Shown: in pieces, positions 23,135-34,175 of the stretch
Layout: every line of letters starts with the position of its first letter
How positions within the stretch are numbered: the first letter of the stretch is position 1
Assembly (NCBI GenBank): GCA_002778195.1
Contig: PCDI01000007.1
Coordinates: 1,971,337 to 2,035,336 of the forward strand
Source of the DNA: Raffaelea ambrosiae
Lineage: Eukaryota > Ascomycota > Sordariomycetes > Ophiostomatales > Ophiostomataceae
DNA length: 64,000 nt
Direction of reading: 5' to 3'
Made by a program: the position numbers and the translations under genes
Notes under the pieces: model-generated
The model's database searches: none
Told to the model about the DNA's origin: nothing
What the model saw: the letters and a program-made list of their open reading frames with translations, nothing else

Positions 23135-23972
23135 TCAGCCCAGCTTTTGCAGGTACCCCTGCGCAATCAGACGCTCAACATCACCCTGTCTGGCGTAAAA
23201 CTGGCTGTTCCGGCTCAACGTAATCGACCTGTCAAACCAAGTCAGCGTCTGCTCGTTGGGTGGCGGAGGGTGCTCTCGTGATTGCTGCTCTTCAGTGTAG
23301 ACCATAGAAGAAACTCACCCGTATTCTGTCTGAATCTCGCCAGCGTCTTTCAACACGCGCACGTCAATAAATAGATCCCGCGGCGGGTCCAGGCTGCCCG
23401 TCAGGTCAATATCCGTCCACTGGCCTTTGTACGCCGCCAGTAGGTCCGAGTACTGCCGCACGTATTCTTCTTCCTGAGGACTCAGGCTGCTGCTACCGAC
23501 CGATGTGCCGGCACCGGTCGTCGCTGCGTCTCCTGCATCGGCATTGTTTCCTTCTCCTCCACGCTGCTGCACAGACAAATCAACCACGTCGGACCCGTTC
23601 CACACCAGTTCCTCCAGCTTGTCGGTGCGCGTGCGGTGGTAGGCCAGTAGGCAGCGTTTATTGCGGCGCATGGCCAGATGATCGACGAGCAGTGCGCACG
23701 CCGTGGCCTGCTCGGTGGTCGGGTCAAAAGAGCCCTGGAACGGCTCAAGCAGCTGGGCGACGTCCTTGTCAAGATCGCGAACTTCACGCGTCACACCGCG
23801 CACGATCTCGGTCTGGTACGGCGGCAAGTGCGCCAGGTTCTGTGTCCGTTTGGCATGCTGGACCTGCAGCGAGAAAGTAAGATAGTCAGAATTCTAGCAG
23901 ACAAGCAAAGGCGATGAGGGCGTACACGCGAAAGAAGACGCACGCACCAGTTTATTGCCAAGATCGCCATAC
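23135..23972 (-). CDS. PSF1: GINS complex subunit Psf1 (DNA replication)
   Basis: Three exons (23972-23946, 23863-23319, 23228-23135) give 221 residues; both introns are GT-AG. GINS binds Cdc45 and Mcm2-7 to form the replicative helicase. The N-terminus MYGDLGNKL is the family start and comes from a 27 nt first exon, with translation continuing VQHAKRTQNLAHLPPYQTE. Helical core motifs EIVRGVTREVRDLDKDV and RNKRCLLAYHRTR are typical of Psf1. The C-terminal exon encodes NSQFYARQGDVERLIAQGYL, the conserved B-domain end. An acidic/Gly/Ala insert (about 115-140) separates the A domain from the linker. The last exon begins after a 90 nt intron with phase 2. Confidence 0.94.
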
Positions 23973-24482
23973 ATTCCTGATGCGGAGCTTGACGCGGATT
24001 CAATTAAAAGATTGCTCGATTTCTCTTCTGGGGACTCTGTTTGTCAAGGTTGTGCTCGTCTTCGCACGATCCGTTCGCTGGCGCGAACTGAGAGCGGCAA
24101 ACGAGATTGACAAGCGCGTCGTCCTTTTAGTCAAACGCCAGCCAATTATGAGGCTCCTTACAATCCCCAATCAAGTGTCAACACTCCTTCCTGCCCAAAT
24201 CTACCCCACCATACCGTCCAGTGTCAAGCCATACATTAAAACGTTAGGAAAAGTCGAATGTGATTTGATTAACAGGAGAAAGGGGTCCTAGCAGCATCCC
24301 AGAACCACCACGAGTGTCGTTTTTTGTATTTTTTTTTGTGTGTTCCTGTCTATTACTTTTTTTGTTTTGTTTTTAGGTCCCTGTCGTAAAGAATCAACGT
24401 GATACAGCATGCCAATCATCCAGCTACAATAGTATGTCGTCTACTTTTCATCCATCCCAACTACGCAGCAAATATTGTTTTC
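23973..24482. other. Spacer between PSF1 5' and eEF1B-beta 3' ends
   Basis: 510 bp between two minus-strand genes, containing the PSF1 promoter and the eEF1B-beta 3' UTR. A T-rich stretch (about 24320-24375) is the only notable composition. No gene is seen. Confidence 0.45.
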
Positions 24483-25757
24483 TTACAGCTTCTGCATGGC
24501 AACCTGTAGACAAGGGGGGGGGTTATGTTAGCGATAGTACCAAGAGGCGGGAAACACATGCTCCAGCCAAATGTAGAAGCAGAAGCGACTCACAACATCG
24601 GTTGACTGCACGTAGTCCTCGAAACCGGCAATCTCATCCTGGAGGTCATCCAGGCTAATCTTCTCGTCCTCGATGACAATGTTGATCTGCAGCTTCTTGA
24701 TACCGAAACCAACCGGCACCAGCTTGGAGAGACCCCAGACCAGGCCATCCTTCTCGATGCCGCGTACAGACTCCTCCAGACCCTTCATGTCCGTCTCGTC
24801 GTCTGCAACATGGTTAGCTGTGGACTTTTCCAGCAATCAACCGCGAGCAAGATAAAAAGCAACACATACCCCATGGCTTCACGTCCAGAGTAACAATCGA
24901 CTTAGCAGCAGGCTTGACCTTGCCCTCCTTCTTCTTGCGGTACTCGGCCAGACGCTCCTCCCGCACGCGGGCAGCCTCGGCGTCCTCCTCCTCGTCATCG
25001 CTGCCAAACAGGTCGACATCATCGTCTTCCTCCTCGGCAGCAGGCGCCTTAGCAGCAGCCACAACTGTCGTCTCCTCAGGGCCGTAGTGAGTGTACGGCT
25101 TGGAGGCGTCGCCGTGCAGCGTAGGGAACTCGTCCTCGTACGAAGCGATATGCTTGTACCACCGGGCGGCGTGGGGGAACTGGGCGGCGGCAGGAGCAGA
25201 CTTCATGGCCTTGAAAACGGCAACATCGGCCTGCGATGGGGAGTGGCTGTGAAATATGAGTTCTCTGGTCAGCAAACCATACTGCTTCATTTGTAGTGCT
25301 AAGGCATAGCAGGTTGAGAGACACAAAAACGCTCTCGATTGCAGACGCAGGAGGATAGCAAGAGTTATCAGAGGTGCACAGAGTGCTATTGTGTTCGTCA
25401 CATGTAGGTCTTGAGGCTACTCGGAAACACGGACCAATATATTCTCATCATGAAACAGCATCCTCCAGAAGAGCAAAACAGCGGCCAGCCGAAAAAATAA
25501 AGGGGGCAGCTGGGAGGCAGAAGAAAAGAGTGTGGTGAAGCAGCTGCAAGTTGGTAATATAAGAAAGTACATACCCGACAATGTAGGAGCGGGTGGTCAA
25601 CCAGGAGTTGAGCACTGCAGATGGTCGTCAGTTTGTTTGCCCAGGTCGCAATTCGGGATAATGACTCTGCTCTTCGTGCGTTTCAGTCTCCCTGCCCAGA
25701 CACGTCGCAGAACATACCCGTGAGGCCAGCCTCGGTCAGAATATCAATGAAACCCAT
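24483..25757 (-). CDS. EFB1: Translation elongation factor 1-beta (eEF1B alpha, GDP/GTP exchange factor)
   Basis: Five exons (25757-25718, 25614-25575, 25246-24870, 24802-24594, 24503-24483) give 228 residues. This factor reloads eEF1A with GTP. The GST-like N-terminus reads MGFIDILTEAG then SWLTTRSYIVG, then HSPSQADVAVFKAM. A charged linker has the EEEDDDVDLFGSDDEEE block, followed by the exchange domain: KSIVTLDVKPWDDETDM, GLVWGLSKLVPVGFGIKKL, DEIAGFEDYVQSTDV. The last exon holds only VAMQKL and stop, the family's typical C-terminus. Intron 2 (25574-25247, 328 nt) is far longer than the others (103, 67, 90 nt) and carries a C/D snoRNA (separate entry). The gene is divergent from HSP78 across a 522 bp promoter. 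Confidence 0.95.
25363..25456 (-). ncRNA. snR18: Box C/D snoRNA, U18/snR18 type, in intron 2 of eEF1B-beta
   Basis: Reading the minus strand: C box ATGATGA (25451-25445), then an antisense element TTGGTCCGTGTTTC (25437-25424), a degenerate D' box CCGA overlapping its end, a C'-like GTGACGA (25401-25395) and D box CTGA (25371-25368). The antisense element is complementary to the conserved large-subunit rRNA segment GAAACACGGACCAA. Counting five bases upstream of D' selects the A that yeast numbers A649, the known snR18 target. In Saccharomyces, snR18 is also encoded in an intron of EFB1, so host and guide agree. Ends are approximate, as no strong terminal stem is visible. Confidence 0.88.
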
Positions 25758-26279
25758 GGCGAAAGGACAGACGAAGTCACCAGCTTTAAAAGGAGAACGA
25801 CGAGGGTGGGTGTGCGAAGAAAATTTGGAGGTTTAGGTGAAGGAAATACTGGGTGGTGGGGGAAGAATGGAGGAGGAAATAATTTTTCATACTGAAATTT
25901 TAAGTTCGGACCACATTGTCTAGAAAATAAAACGTTGGCGGGGCAAGCTGCACATTATGTACTTACACCATCTAGCCCCAAAAGCTGAAATGTTTTCGCT
26001 TTTAGGGATTATCTATATATGCGATTATTCCTTAATGTCATCCTCGATAAGATAAGAGAATGGAAGCTTCGATAAAAGCTCCGAAAATACTGGAATCATC
26101 TCGACGGTGCAGGTCACCACACCACCGTTGGCTACTTTCACAACTACATCACCTTGTTTCTGAGTCAGTGCCATAATGGAGCTGCGGTGACAGTATATTA
26201 ATAGCAGCTTTCCGAAACAATCAACAAACTTCTCTTGTCTGTACTACCGCTGCACGCCAAAACATAATCACTGACAACC
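25758..26279. promoter_or_regulatory. Divergent promoter of eEF1B-beta and HSP78, with a partial heat-shock element
   Basis: 522 bp between two diverging start codons. At 26062-26071 the sequence gGAAgcTTCg is an inverted pair of nGAAn units, the core of a heat-shock element. A further CGAA (about 26092) and GGA..TCtc lie downstream but not at perfect 5 bp spacing. Heat control would suit HSP78. Only two canonical units are seen, so this is suggestive. Confidence 0.45.
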
Positions 26280-28727
26280 ATGCTTGCACGAAAACAACTG
26301 CTGGCCTCATCAGCTCGAGGGCGGCTCCTCGAAGCAACCACCAAGTCCGCCTCGACCTCCATGAGAATACGGCCTGTACAAATATTTGCAACCCCAATTT
26401 CGGTGGCACCGGCGACACGATCACTCCACCTCGTACCCTTCATTGCGACCCGCGCTTATTCCAATGGCCGACCTCATCCACCCGGCGGCACCCACCGGAT
26501 GAATATGGGCGGCGGCGAAGAGGAGAAACCAGCCCTAGAACAGTTTGGCATTGACTTGACGTCCAAGGCCAAGGATGGAAAGCTGGACCCTGTGATCGGT
26601 CGTGACGCCGAGATCCAACGCACAATCCAAGTCCTGTCGCGACGGACGAAGAACAACCCGGTCCTCATCGGCAACGCCGGCACGGGTAAAACGGCCATCC
26701 TCGAGGGTCTGGCTTTGCGAATTGTGCGCGGAGATGTCCCTGAGAGCATCAAGAACAAGCGGGTGGTCAGCCTCGACCTTGGATCGCTGATTGCCGGTGC
26801 CAAGTTCCGCGGCGACTTTGAAGAGCGTCTCAAGAAAGTCCTCGGCGAGGTCGAGCAGGCCAATGGCGAAGTCATCCTGTTCATAGACGAACTGCACACT
26901 CTTCTCGGCCTGGGAAAGGCCGAGGGCTCTATTGATGCCTCCAATCTTCTGAAGCCAGCTCTCTCACGCGGTGAACTCCAGTGCTGCGGGGCCACCACTC
27001 TCAACGAATATCGCCTGATCGAAAAGGACGTCGCACTCGCCCGTCGATTCCAGCCAATCCTGGTTAACGAACCCACCGTCGAAGATACCATCAGTATTCT
27101 GCGCGGTATCAAGGAAAAGTACGAAGTGCACCACGGTGTGCGCATTACCGACGGTGCCCTCGTGGCTGCTGCCACCTACTCCAATCGTTACATCACCGAC
27201 CGGTTCCTGCCCGACAAGGCCATTGACCTGATGGACGAGGCAGCCAGCTCTCTACGCCTGCAGCAGGAGAGCAAACCCGAAGATATTATGCGACTCGACC
27301 AGAAAATTATGACAATACAGATCGAGCTAGAGAGCTTGCGAAAGGAGACAGACGTAGCCAGCCGAGAGCGCCGACAGAAGTTGGAGGACGACCTCAAAAA
27401 ATACCAAGAGGAGGCCGCTACTCTCACAGAACGCTGGCAAAAGGAGCGTGAAGAGATTGACAGCATCAAGAAAGCCCAGAGTGAGCTCGACCGAGCCCGT
27501 GTCGAGCTCGACCGGGCGCAGCGAGAGGGCAACTTTGCCAGGGCGTCTGAGCTCCGGTTTGGCGTTATCCCATCGCTAGAGGAGAAGGTACGGAATGACA
27601 CGGAGGACAAAACTAAGTCCAAAGAAGCTGGCGATGGTGGCACTCTCCTCCACGACTCTGTCACCGCCGACGACATTGCCACGGTTGTTTCGCGAATCAC
27701 AGGAATCCCCGTATCGAAGCTCACATCCGGTCATATCGAGAAGCTGGTGCGCATGGAAGATACGCTGCGGCAGTCGGTTCGCGGCCAGGACGAGGCTCTC
27801 AAGGCCGTAGCAGACGCTGTGCGCATGCAGCGTGCCGGCCTATCAGGTGACAACCGGCCGTTAGCTTCCTTCTTCTTCCTAGGCCCAACTGGTGTCGGCA
27901 AGACCGAGCTGTGCAAGAAGTTGGCCGGCTTCTTGTTCTCGACCGAGTCGGCAGTTGTACGTTTTGATATGAGCGAGTTCCAAGAGAAGCACACCATTTC
28001 CCGTCTCATTGGTGCGCCCTCGGGTTACGTCGGCTACGAGGATGCCGGACAGCTGACCGAGGCCGTCCGTCGCAAGCCGTACGCGGTTTTGCTGTTTGAT
28101 GAGTTTGAAAAGGCTCATCGCGACATTTCTGCGCTTTTGCTACAGGTACTCGATGAGGGTTACCTGACCGATGCACAGGGCCACCGCGTGGACTTCCGCA
28201 ACACCATCATTGTGCTGACGTCCAATTTGGGCGCCAACATCCTGGTGGGCTCCGACCCGACGCATCCGTACCACGAGACGGCTGGCGGCGAGGTCGATCC
28301 AAGTGTCAAGAAAGCCGTCTTGGACGTGGTGGCCGCCAACTACCCGCCTGAGTTCCTGAACCGGATTGATTCGTTCATTGTGTTCAAGCGGCTGTCCAAG
28401 GAGGCTTTGCGTGACATTGTGGACATCCGTCTCAAAGAGCTTCAGGAGCGTCTGACGGACCGCCGTATTGTCCTGGACGTGCCCGATCGTGTGCGGGACT
28501 GGCTCGCCGACCGCGGATACGACCCCAGGTTTGGTGCGCGCCCGCTCAACCGGCTGATCACAACGGAGATCGGCAACGGGCTGGCCGACAAGATCATCCG
28601 GGGAGCTGTGCGGACGGGAGATATGGCACACATCACCATCAAGGAAGATGGTACTGGTTTAGACGTGCAATCAGAAACCCCAGAAGCCGGTGCTGATTCT
28701 GGAGAAAGCGTTCCGGGGAAGGAATAA
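26280..28727 (+). CDS. HSP78: Mitochondrial Hsp78 (ClpB-type AAA+ disaggregase)
   Basis: A single 815-residue frame with no intron. The first ~60 residues are rich in Arg/Ser/Ala without acidic residues (MLARKQLLASSARGRLLEA...), a mitochondrial presequence, and the Clp N-domain is absent as in Hsp78. AAA domain 1 has Walker A GNAGTGKT (about 130-137) and Walker B VILFIDELHTL (about 198-208). The middle coiled coil (about 335-425, rich in E/R/K/Q) is the ClpB hallmark that separates it from ClpA/C. AAA domain 2 has Walker A GPTGVGKT (about 535-542), Walker B AVLLFDEFEKAH and the sensor-2 segment GYDPRFGARPLNRL. It rescues aggregated matrix proteins with mtHsp70. It converges with ARF1. Confidence 0.96.
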   Translation: MLARKQLLASSARGRLLEATTKSASTSMRIRPVQIFATPISVAPATRSLHLVPFIATRAYSNGRPHPPGGTHRMNMGGGEEEKPALEQFGIDLTSKAKDGKLDPVIGRDAEIQRTIQVLSRRTKNNPVLIGNAGTGKTAILEGLALRIVRGDVPESIKNKRVVSLDLGSLIAGAKFRGDFEERLKKVLGEVEQANGEVILFIDELHTLLGLGKAEGSIDASNLLKPALSRGELQCCGATTLNEYRLIEKDVALARRFQPILVNEPTVEDTISILRGIKEKYEVHHGVRITDGALVAAATYSNRYITDRFLPDKAIDLMDEAASSLRLQQESKPEDIMRLDQKIMTIQIELESLRKETDVASRERRQKLEDDLKKYQEEAATLTERWQKEREEIDSIKKAQSELDRARVELDRAQREGNFARASELRFGVIPSLEEKVRNDTEDKTKSKEAGDGGTLLHDSVTADDIATVVSRITGIPVSKLTSGHIEKLVRMEDTLRQSVRGQDEALKAVADAVRMQRAGLSGDNRPLASFFFLGPTGVGKTELCKKLAGFLFSTESAVVRFDMSEFQEKHTISRLIGAPSGYVGYEDAGQLTEAVRRKPYAVLLFDEFEKAHRDISALLLQVLDEGYLTDAQGHRVDFRNTIIVLTSNLGANILVGSDPTHPYHETAGGEVDPSVKKAVLDVVAANYPPEFLNRIDSFIVFKRLSKEALRDIVDIRLKELQERLTDRRIVLDVPDRVRDWLADRGYDPRFGARPLNRLITTEIGNGLADKIIRGAVRTGDMAHITIKEDGTGLDVQSETPEAGADSGESVPGKE

Positions 28728-29797
28728 AGAAGGCGGTTCTGATGCATATATTATTATAGGGTGTAAAATCAAATTGGCATAGTTATGAAAGGAAAACGCG
28801 GTGTGTTATTTGGGTAAGAGGCGTAAGTTGGTCACGGTGTAAAGCTCCCTTATCTTCCATGTTTTCTAACATATACCATAGTATATAACTATATATGAGT
28901 TACATTATATTATGATTAAGTTATTCTTCTCAAAACACAAGTGGTGCAATGCTGATTTATATATTCTACAAAACAAGGCGACACTTAATATAATAGGTTG
29001 ATAACATCGGGCGTATTATGAATGGCCATAATAACAGGTACGGGTTTTACAATGCCAGGACGACGAAACTCAAAACATAGTAGATTCTTGTCTTTCTCAA
29101 GTTTGTTGTATAAAAAATAATTCGCAATATGCACGCAAGTAAACCCCCACCTATCCCAGGGCGCCTTCTTTCTTTTTTTTTCTGCTTCCATACTGCCAAA
29201 AGAAAAGAGATAATGAACCGGATCGTTGTGTAGCAATCTCTTTTCTTCTTTTCCATCCTTTTCACTTTCCCCCCCCCCTTTTCCTTTCTCTCTTTGATCC
29301 AATTATGACTGAGGATGGAGCAGCGTCGGGGTAAACGAGTCAATGAGAGAGCGGGAGAGAACAAAGACTCACAAAAAAGAGACACAGGCAAAAAAGGACA
29401 TCGCGACGACAAGAACATTTCTTGAGAAAAAAATAAAGAAGGGAGACGGAGAGAAAGAGCATACGGGAAAGGGCATTGAGAGTTTCAATTCGATTTGTCA
29501 TGGGAGGGAATACTGTGCGGAAATACAATTGACAGCTATGAGGGACGAAACGGTGACACCGGGCCATTTAACACCAACAGACGGCAACGATGCCAGCCGT
29601 TTTATAACAAAGGAAAACGTGCGATAAAAACGGGTGATTTTTTTTTGGAATTTGTTGAAGAGGTCCAGACAGCGAGCTCGTGTAGATTGACAAAATTCCG
29701 AGTGTCGCGAGAGAAAGAAAGCCCCGTCACAATGTGGCATGCAGCATGTCTTCCTTGGCTCTTCTCCGATGGCATACTTCCGGGATAGTCTGGTCGT
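28728..29797. other. Convergent spacer HSP78 / ARF1
   Basis: About 1.07 kb, AT-rich, between facing stop codons. It contains T/C tracts (29170-29290) whose complements create Lys/Glu/Arg-rich open frames. No conserved protein is recognised. The ARF1 3' UTR likely occupies the right end. Confidence 0.45.
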
Positions 29798-30608
29798 TCA
29801 GTTGTTTGTCTTCCGCAGGGTCGTGGCGAGCCAGTCGAGACCCTCGTACAGACCGTCGCCCGAAGTGGCGCAAGTGGACTGGATGTACTATAGATAAGAA
29901 AGTGGTTAGTATGCTATGCATCAGATAGTGAAAAAAAGGTCGGGGGACACGTCTGCAGCTTACCCAAGCGCGTTGCCGCAGGCTGTGGAGACCCAGCTTG
30001 TCTGTGATCTCAGCAGCGTTCATTGCGTTCTATTCCAATTCCAGAGTTAGTATTGCTTTTGCTTTCCTGAGACTTAGTGTGTTCGTCTGGGGAGGAAACA
30101 TACGGGCAGATCCTGCTTGTTGGCGAACACAAGAAGAATGGCGTCACGGAGCTCGTCCTCATTCAACATGCGCTGGAGCTCCTCACGAGCCTCGACAATA
30201 CGGTCACGATCGTTGGAGTCGACAACGAAGATGATACCCTGTGTGTTCTGGAAGTAATGTCTCCACAGAGGCCGGATCTTGTCCTGGCCGCCGACGTCCC
30301 ACACGGTGAACTGAATGTTCTTGTACTCGACAGTCTCGACGTTGAAGCCTAGACGTGTGTTAGCATGCATGTCACCGAGAGCATCTGCAGGCAGCCAGAC
30401 GGTCACGGGTCGGTCAAAGTGGATGATATTCCCAGGTTTGCCCACAGCGCAATCACATACCGATGGTGGGGATGGTGGTGACGATTTCACCCAGCTTCAG
30501 CTTGTACAGAATAGTGGTCTTTCCGGCAGCGTCAAGACCGACCATCAGAATACGCATCTCCTTCTTGCCCAGAAAGGCGCTGAACAGCTTGCTGATACTC
30601 AGACCCAT
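29798..30608 (-). CDS. ARF1: ADP-ribosylation factor 1 (small GTPase of Golgi vesicle budding)
   Basis: Four exons (30608-30461, 30348-30104, 30029-29964, 29887-29798) give 182 residues, the usual Arf length. Gly2 in MGLSISKLF is the N-myristoylation site. Nucleotide-binding motifs are GLDAAGKTT (P loop), the switch I region PTIGFNVETVEY, WDVGGQDKIRPLWRHYF (switch II), NKQDLP and CATSGDGL. It ends WLATTLRKTNN. Arf1-GTP recruits COPI and clathrin adaptors. All three introns are GT-AG with matching phases. The glycine of PTIG is split by intron 1. It is distinguished from Arl/Sar1 by the N-terminal sequence and the full RPLWRHYFQNT block. Confidence 0.97.
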
Positions 30609-32612
30609 TGTGGCGATTGCTGTGACTCGACTCGACTAGATAGGGAGGACGAGGGGGGAAGGGGGGGATAAGGAGAGCACAAGGTGCAAGATCGGCGGCT
30701 ATGAATTGGATGAAGAGAACGCGGAGCTCTCAGTATAGCAATGTATCGATCTACACGATGGGATTAGGTCAGAATACTAGTCTGTAGATAATATGCTGTT
30801 TAATTGCTCGAAGAGACGGTCCCGTGATAGCAGTAGGGGAGGCTGGAGGTAGACGGGGTAGAACAGGGAGGAGAGAAGGAAGCGAGGCCCTGTCATCATC
30901 AAATCCTGCAGCCCAGTCGAACATTGATATATGTGCGTCTGAGAATTTTTGAAGAGGACAGCCTGTCGAAAACGAAGACAAAGAAATATATGTGTTGATA
31001 GTGATGGTCAAGAGCAGTGAGGCGAAGCAAGCGCAGGAACGACGGGTTGGTTGAGCCCAGACACTGCCCTGAGTCGCCATGCTGTCTTTGGCAAGCATCA
31101 CGGAGATCTCACCACCATCATCGAACCCAGTGACATTGGCGAGCAGGCAGCCAGATAAACAACACTAGGCCGAGCCAACCATGTGTGGGAAGCGTCCCGG
31201 GGACAGCAGGGTGAGGCTATGGTGCTGGTGGAAGGGGAGAGCATGGAAGGGGGATCTGGAAGCCTGGGTAGGTGTATTTGATGGAAGCCTGGATCGAGGC
31301 CAGATGGAGCACGCGCCCTCGCAATTGGAAACAGGACCAGCGTGGCCGGAGATCTCGCGGATCTTGAGAGCGGCTCTGCCAGTCGCAGATCGCAGGTAGC
31401 TTCCGCCGTCTCGATAAAAGCAGAAAGACCAGGCGAGGACGCAGTAGGGACTCTTAGACGGACAGGCGCGATGGCAGGACAGAGGTAAGGCGGAGGCAGG
31501 AAGGAAAGTCGAGACGAAAAAAAAAGACAGGAGATGTTATGGGCAGTGAGGGGGCGAATCCGATCTTGCGTTTTGCAGCAGATGGGGGGGGTGGTTGCTT
31601 CATTGGACGTCTCTTCTTCTTCAGTGCTTCTGGAAGGCTCACCTCGACGATGTTTAAGGTCTCTAGGGTTGGATGTGACCGAAATTTGGGGGTTGCGGCC
31701 GTTCGGGACGACGAGGGGTGAGGCGGGCAATTTGTCGCGATGTGGCCAAAAGTGGGATTTGTCGGTGTGTAGTGCGTTTTTTGACGGTGGAGGGAGAGGA
31801 AGGAGGAAAAGGGAAAGAAGGGACCAGGCAAAATTTCGGTATCGAGCTAATGGAAGGGACACACAGTACAGCAGCAAGTGCGAGTACAGTTAGCCACCAA
31901 AGGGGACCCCAGGCGGGGCAGCTGATAGGGACTCGTATCTTACACGGTACCACCGAATAGTAGGACTTCCTGTATTATCCCTGCCACGAAACGAAGCCGC
32001 ACACAAAAAAGCCTGTGAAAACATACCAGCCACCTGCCGGTGCGCGTGGCGGACCGGTTTGGTGGGGTCTGTCTTCTGGTCTTCGTTCTGCTTATGGCGG
32101 ATCATTGGTTGGTCCGCGTCCCTCGGACTGGCAGCCCCCTATTTCAATTTTGCCTGCTGGCGAAATTACGAGCTGGCCGAGTATCTATTTGTAGTTGGTT
32201 ACTCCATAGTGTGGACTGTGAGCAGCAGCCAGGCCAGGACAGCCACAGGGCCAGACCCACCGTACAGAAGGTCCAAATAAGGCAGCCGTGGCAACTTCCG
32301 CTAATAGCGCTAATCGCGAACTGCAAGCTGTCTCTTTTTCCCTGATAGCGACACGTAAAAAAGGGGGCCACCAAAGAAAACGGGCACGCGAACGTCGACC
32401 CGTCTGTGTTTGACGCCATTTGCTACCATTTACTGGGTTGCACCTCGAACTCGGCTTGTTTTTTTCCTCTGCATTTCTGCCGCCAGTCGCCTGGCCCACG
32501 ACCACAACTTGAATCCACTCCTTTTGTTCTTCGATCTTCGACTTTTCTACGACTTTTCGACTTTCCTTCCAACCACTTCTCTTCATTTTCATCCCGATCT
32601 TCTTTTCCCACA
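30609..32612. other. Divergent 2 kb intergenic region, ARF1 / EMP24
   Basis: Holds the promoters of two early-secretory genes transcribed away from each other. Open frames (for example minus 31877-31098) are Pro/Ser/Leu-rich and look like shadows of pyrimidine-rich leader DNA. The 32500-32612 stretch is strongly T/C-rich ahead of the EMP24 start. No gene is claimed. Confidence 0.45.
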
Positions 32613-33303
32613 ATGACCCGTTTCTTCCTGGGTCTTCTTGCTGCCGGGGCAGCATTGCTGCAGACCGTCGCGGCGCACAATATCCAGCTGCCAGCCCACG
32701 GCCGCGAGTGCTTCCACGAGGAGCTGCACCGGGACGACAAGATGACCGTCACCTTCCAGGTTGGCGATCGTGAGTTTGGCGGTGCCGGTAATCTCGACGT
32801 CGATTTTTGGGTACGTTCCCTACTTGCACAGTTTTGCCTGTTGCCCTACCCTTCTACACATCGTCTCCTCCACTCGCTAACCCCCCTAGATCACAAATCC
32901 TTCTGGCCAGTACGAGACGATGCAAAAGGCCACCTCCAACGGCGATTTCTCCTTCACTGCCAACCACAACGGCAAATATACTTACTGCTTCAGCAACGAG
33001 CACTGGGGCGCGTCCAGCAAAGAAGTCTCGTTCAATGTCCACGGCGTCGTGTACGTGTCTGAGGCCGACAGCCCTAAGGACCCACTCGAGGCGGAGGCCC
33101 GCAAACTGTCTGAGATGCTTGCTCAGGTCAAGGACGAGCAGTCGTATATTGTCGTGCGCGAGCGCACTCACCGCAACACGGCCGAGAGCACCAATAGCCG
33201 CGTCAAGTGGTGGAATCTGTTTGTCATTGGCGTTGTCATTGGCGAGTCTGTTTTCCAGGTCTGGTGGCTGCGGCGCTTCTTTGAGGTGAAGCGGGTGATT
33301 TGA
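32613..33303 (+). CDS. EMP24: p24-family cargo receptor of COPII vesicles (p24 beta, Emp24)
   Basis: Two exons (32613-32810, 32890-33303; 79 nt GT-AG intron) give 203 residues. A signal peptide (FFLGLLAAGAALLQTVAA, cut near residue 21) leads into a GOLD domain with the two conserved cysteines (RECFHEEL and YTYCFSNE). A coiled-coil stretch follows (EARKLSEMLAQVKDEQ). One membrane helix (LFVIGVVIGESVFQVWWL) and a short cytosolic tail RRFFEVKRVI close the protein. The FF pair and final aliphatic residues match the COPI/COPII sorting signals of p24 beta (human TMED2 ends FFEVRRVV), which is why I prefer Emp24 over Erv25/Erp. It acts between ER and Golgi. Confidence 0.92.
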
Positions 33304-34175
33304 GCAACCCCGGAAAGTCTGTCTTGCTTCGCAGCCAGCTCTCTTGATCGGGAATAGTGACCGCCCGATTATACCACGAACAAAGAAGCTTAAGGCTGAA
33401 GAAACGGACTGGAAAGGAGGGGGGTGTGCATGCTCTTTCGAATGACACGACATTGCTGGACGATACATCAGTCTTTTTCTTGTAATAACAACACTGGGGT
33501 TTACTTTATCTTACAAGTTTTAACAATCAGCTTCCGCTTTTTGGGGGGTCTCTTAGGTAAAAACAGGCGAAAGGCATTGACGATGTCTACAAAACAATCA
33601 AAAAGGTAATTATGTCAATCATATTACACAGTCACTGGTTCTAAATTAAGAGGCCATAAACAATCGTTTGTTTCCATTGACTTGCTTCCGTCCTCTTTGA
33701 CAAACCAAGACTCAAATTTAGAGTAGTATAGTAACAACACGATTGTATATGCCAGACAAATATGGTCATTTCCGTGTAGTTACGGGTCATACGTATGGCC
33801 ACAACCACCACCAAGAGAACCGAATCCAAATAAAACCACGGAATCGACCAGACAAAAACCAGTCGATTCAGAAATCCCACGCTCCCAACGCCAGGATATG
33901 GTGATGCTCCAGAACAGTATGCGATCGCAAGACGGAGCCAATGAAAAGGAAAAAGGAAAACGAGGAAAAGAAGCCAGAAAGCGTACACAAGCGGAAGGTA
34001 CGCAAAACAAGAACCGCATAACACATAATGGCAGTGCCATAGGAACCCAAAAGAAACAAGGAAAAAGGCTAGCAATCAGAAGCAAAGACGCAAGAAAACG
34101 TAAGAATAAGTCCGTTCATGTCCAAGAACAAGATCGAAGGCGTCAGACACGTAGGGTATCTGCGTAGACTTATTC
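33304..34175. other. Convergent spacer EMP24 / DUF3405 gene
   Basis: 872 bp between facing stops, presumably two 3' UTRs. The right half on the plus strand is A/G-rich (33920-34160). No gene is recognised. Confidence 0.45.
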
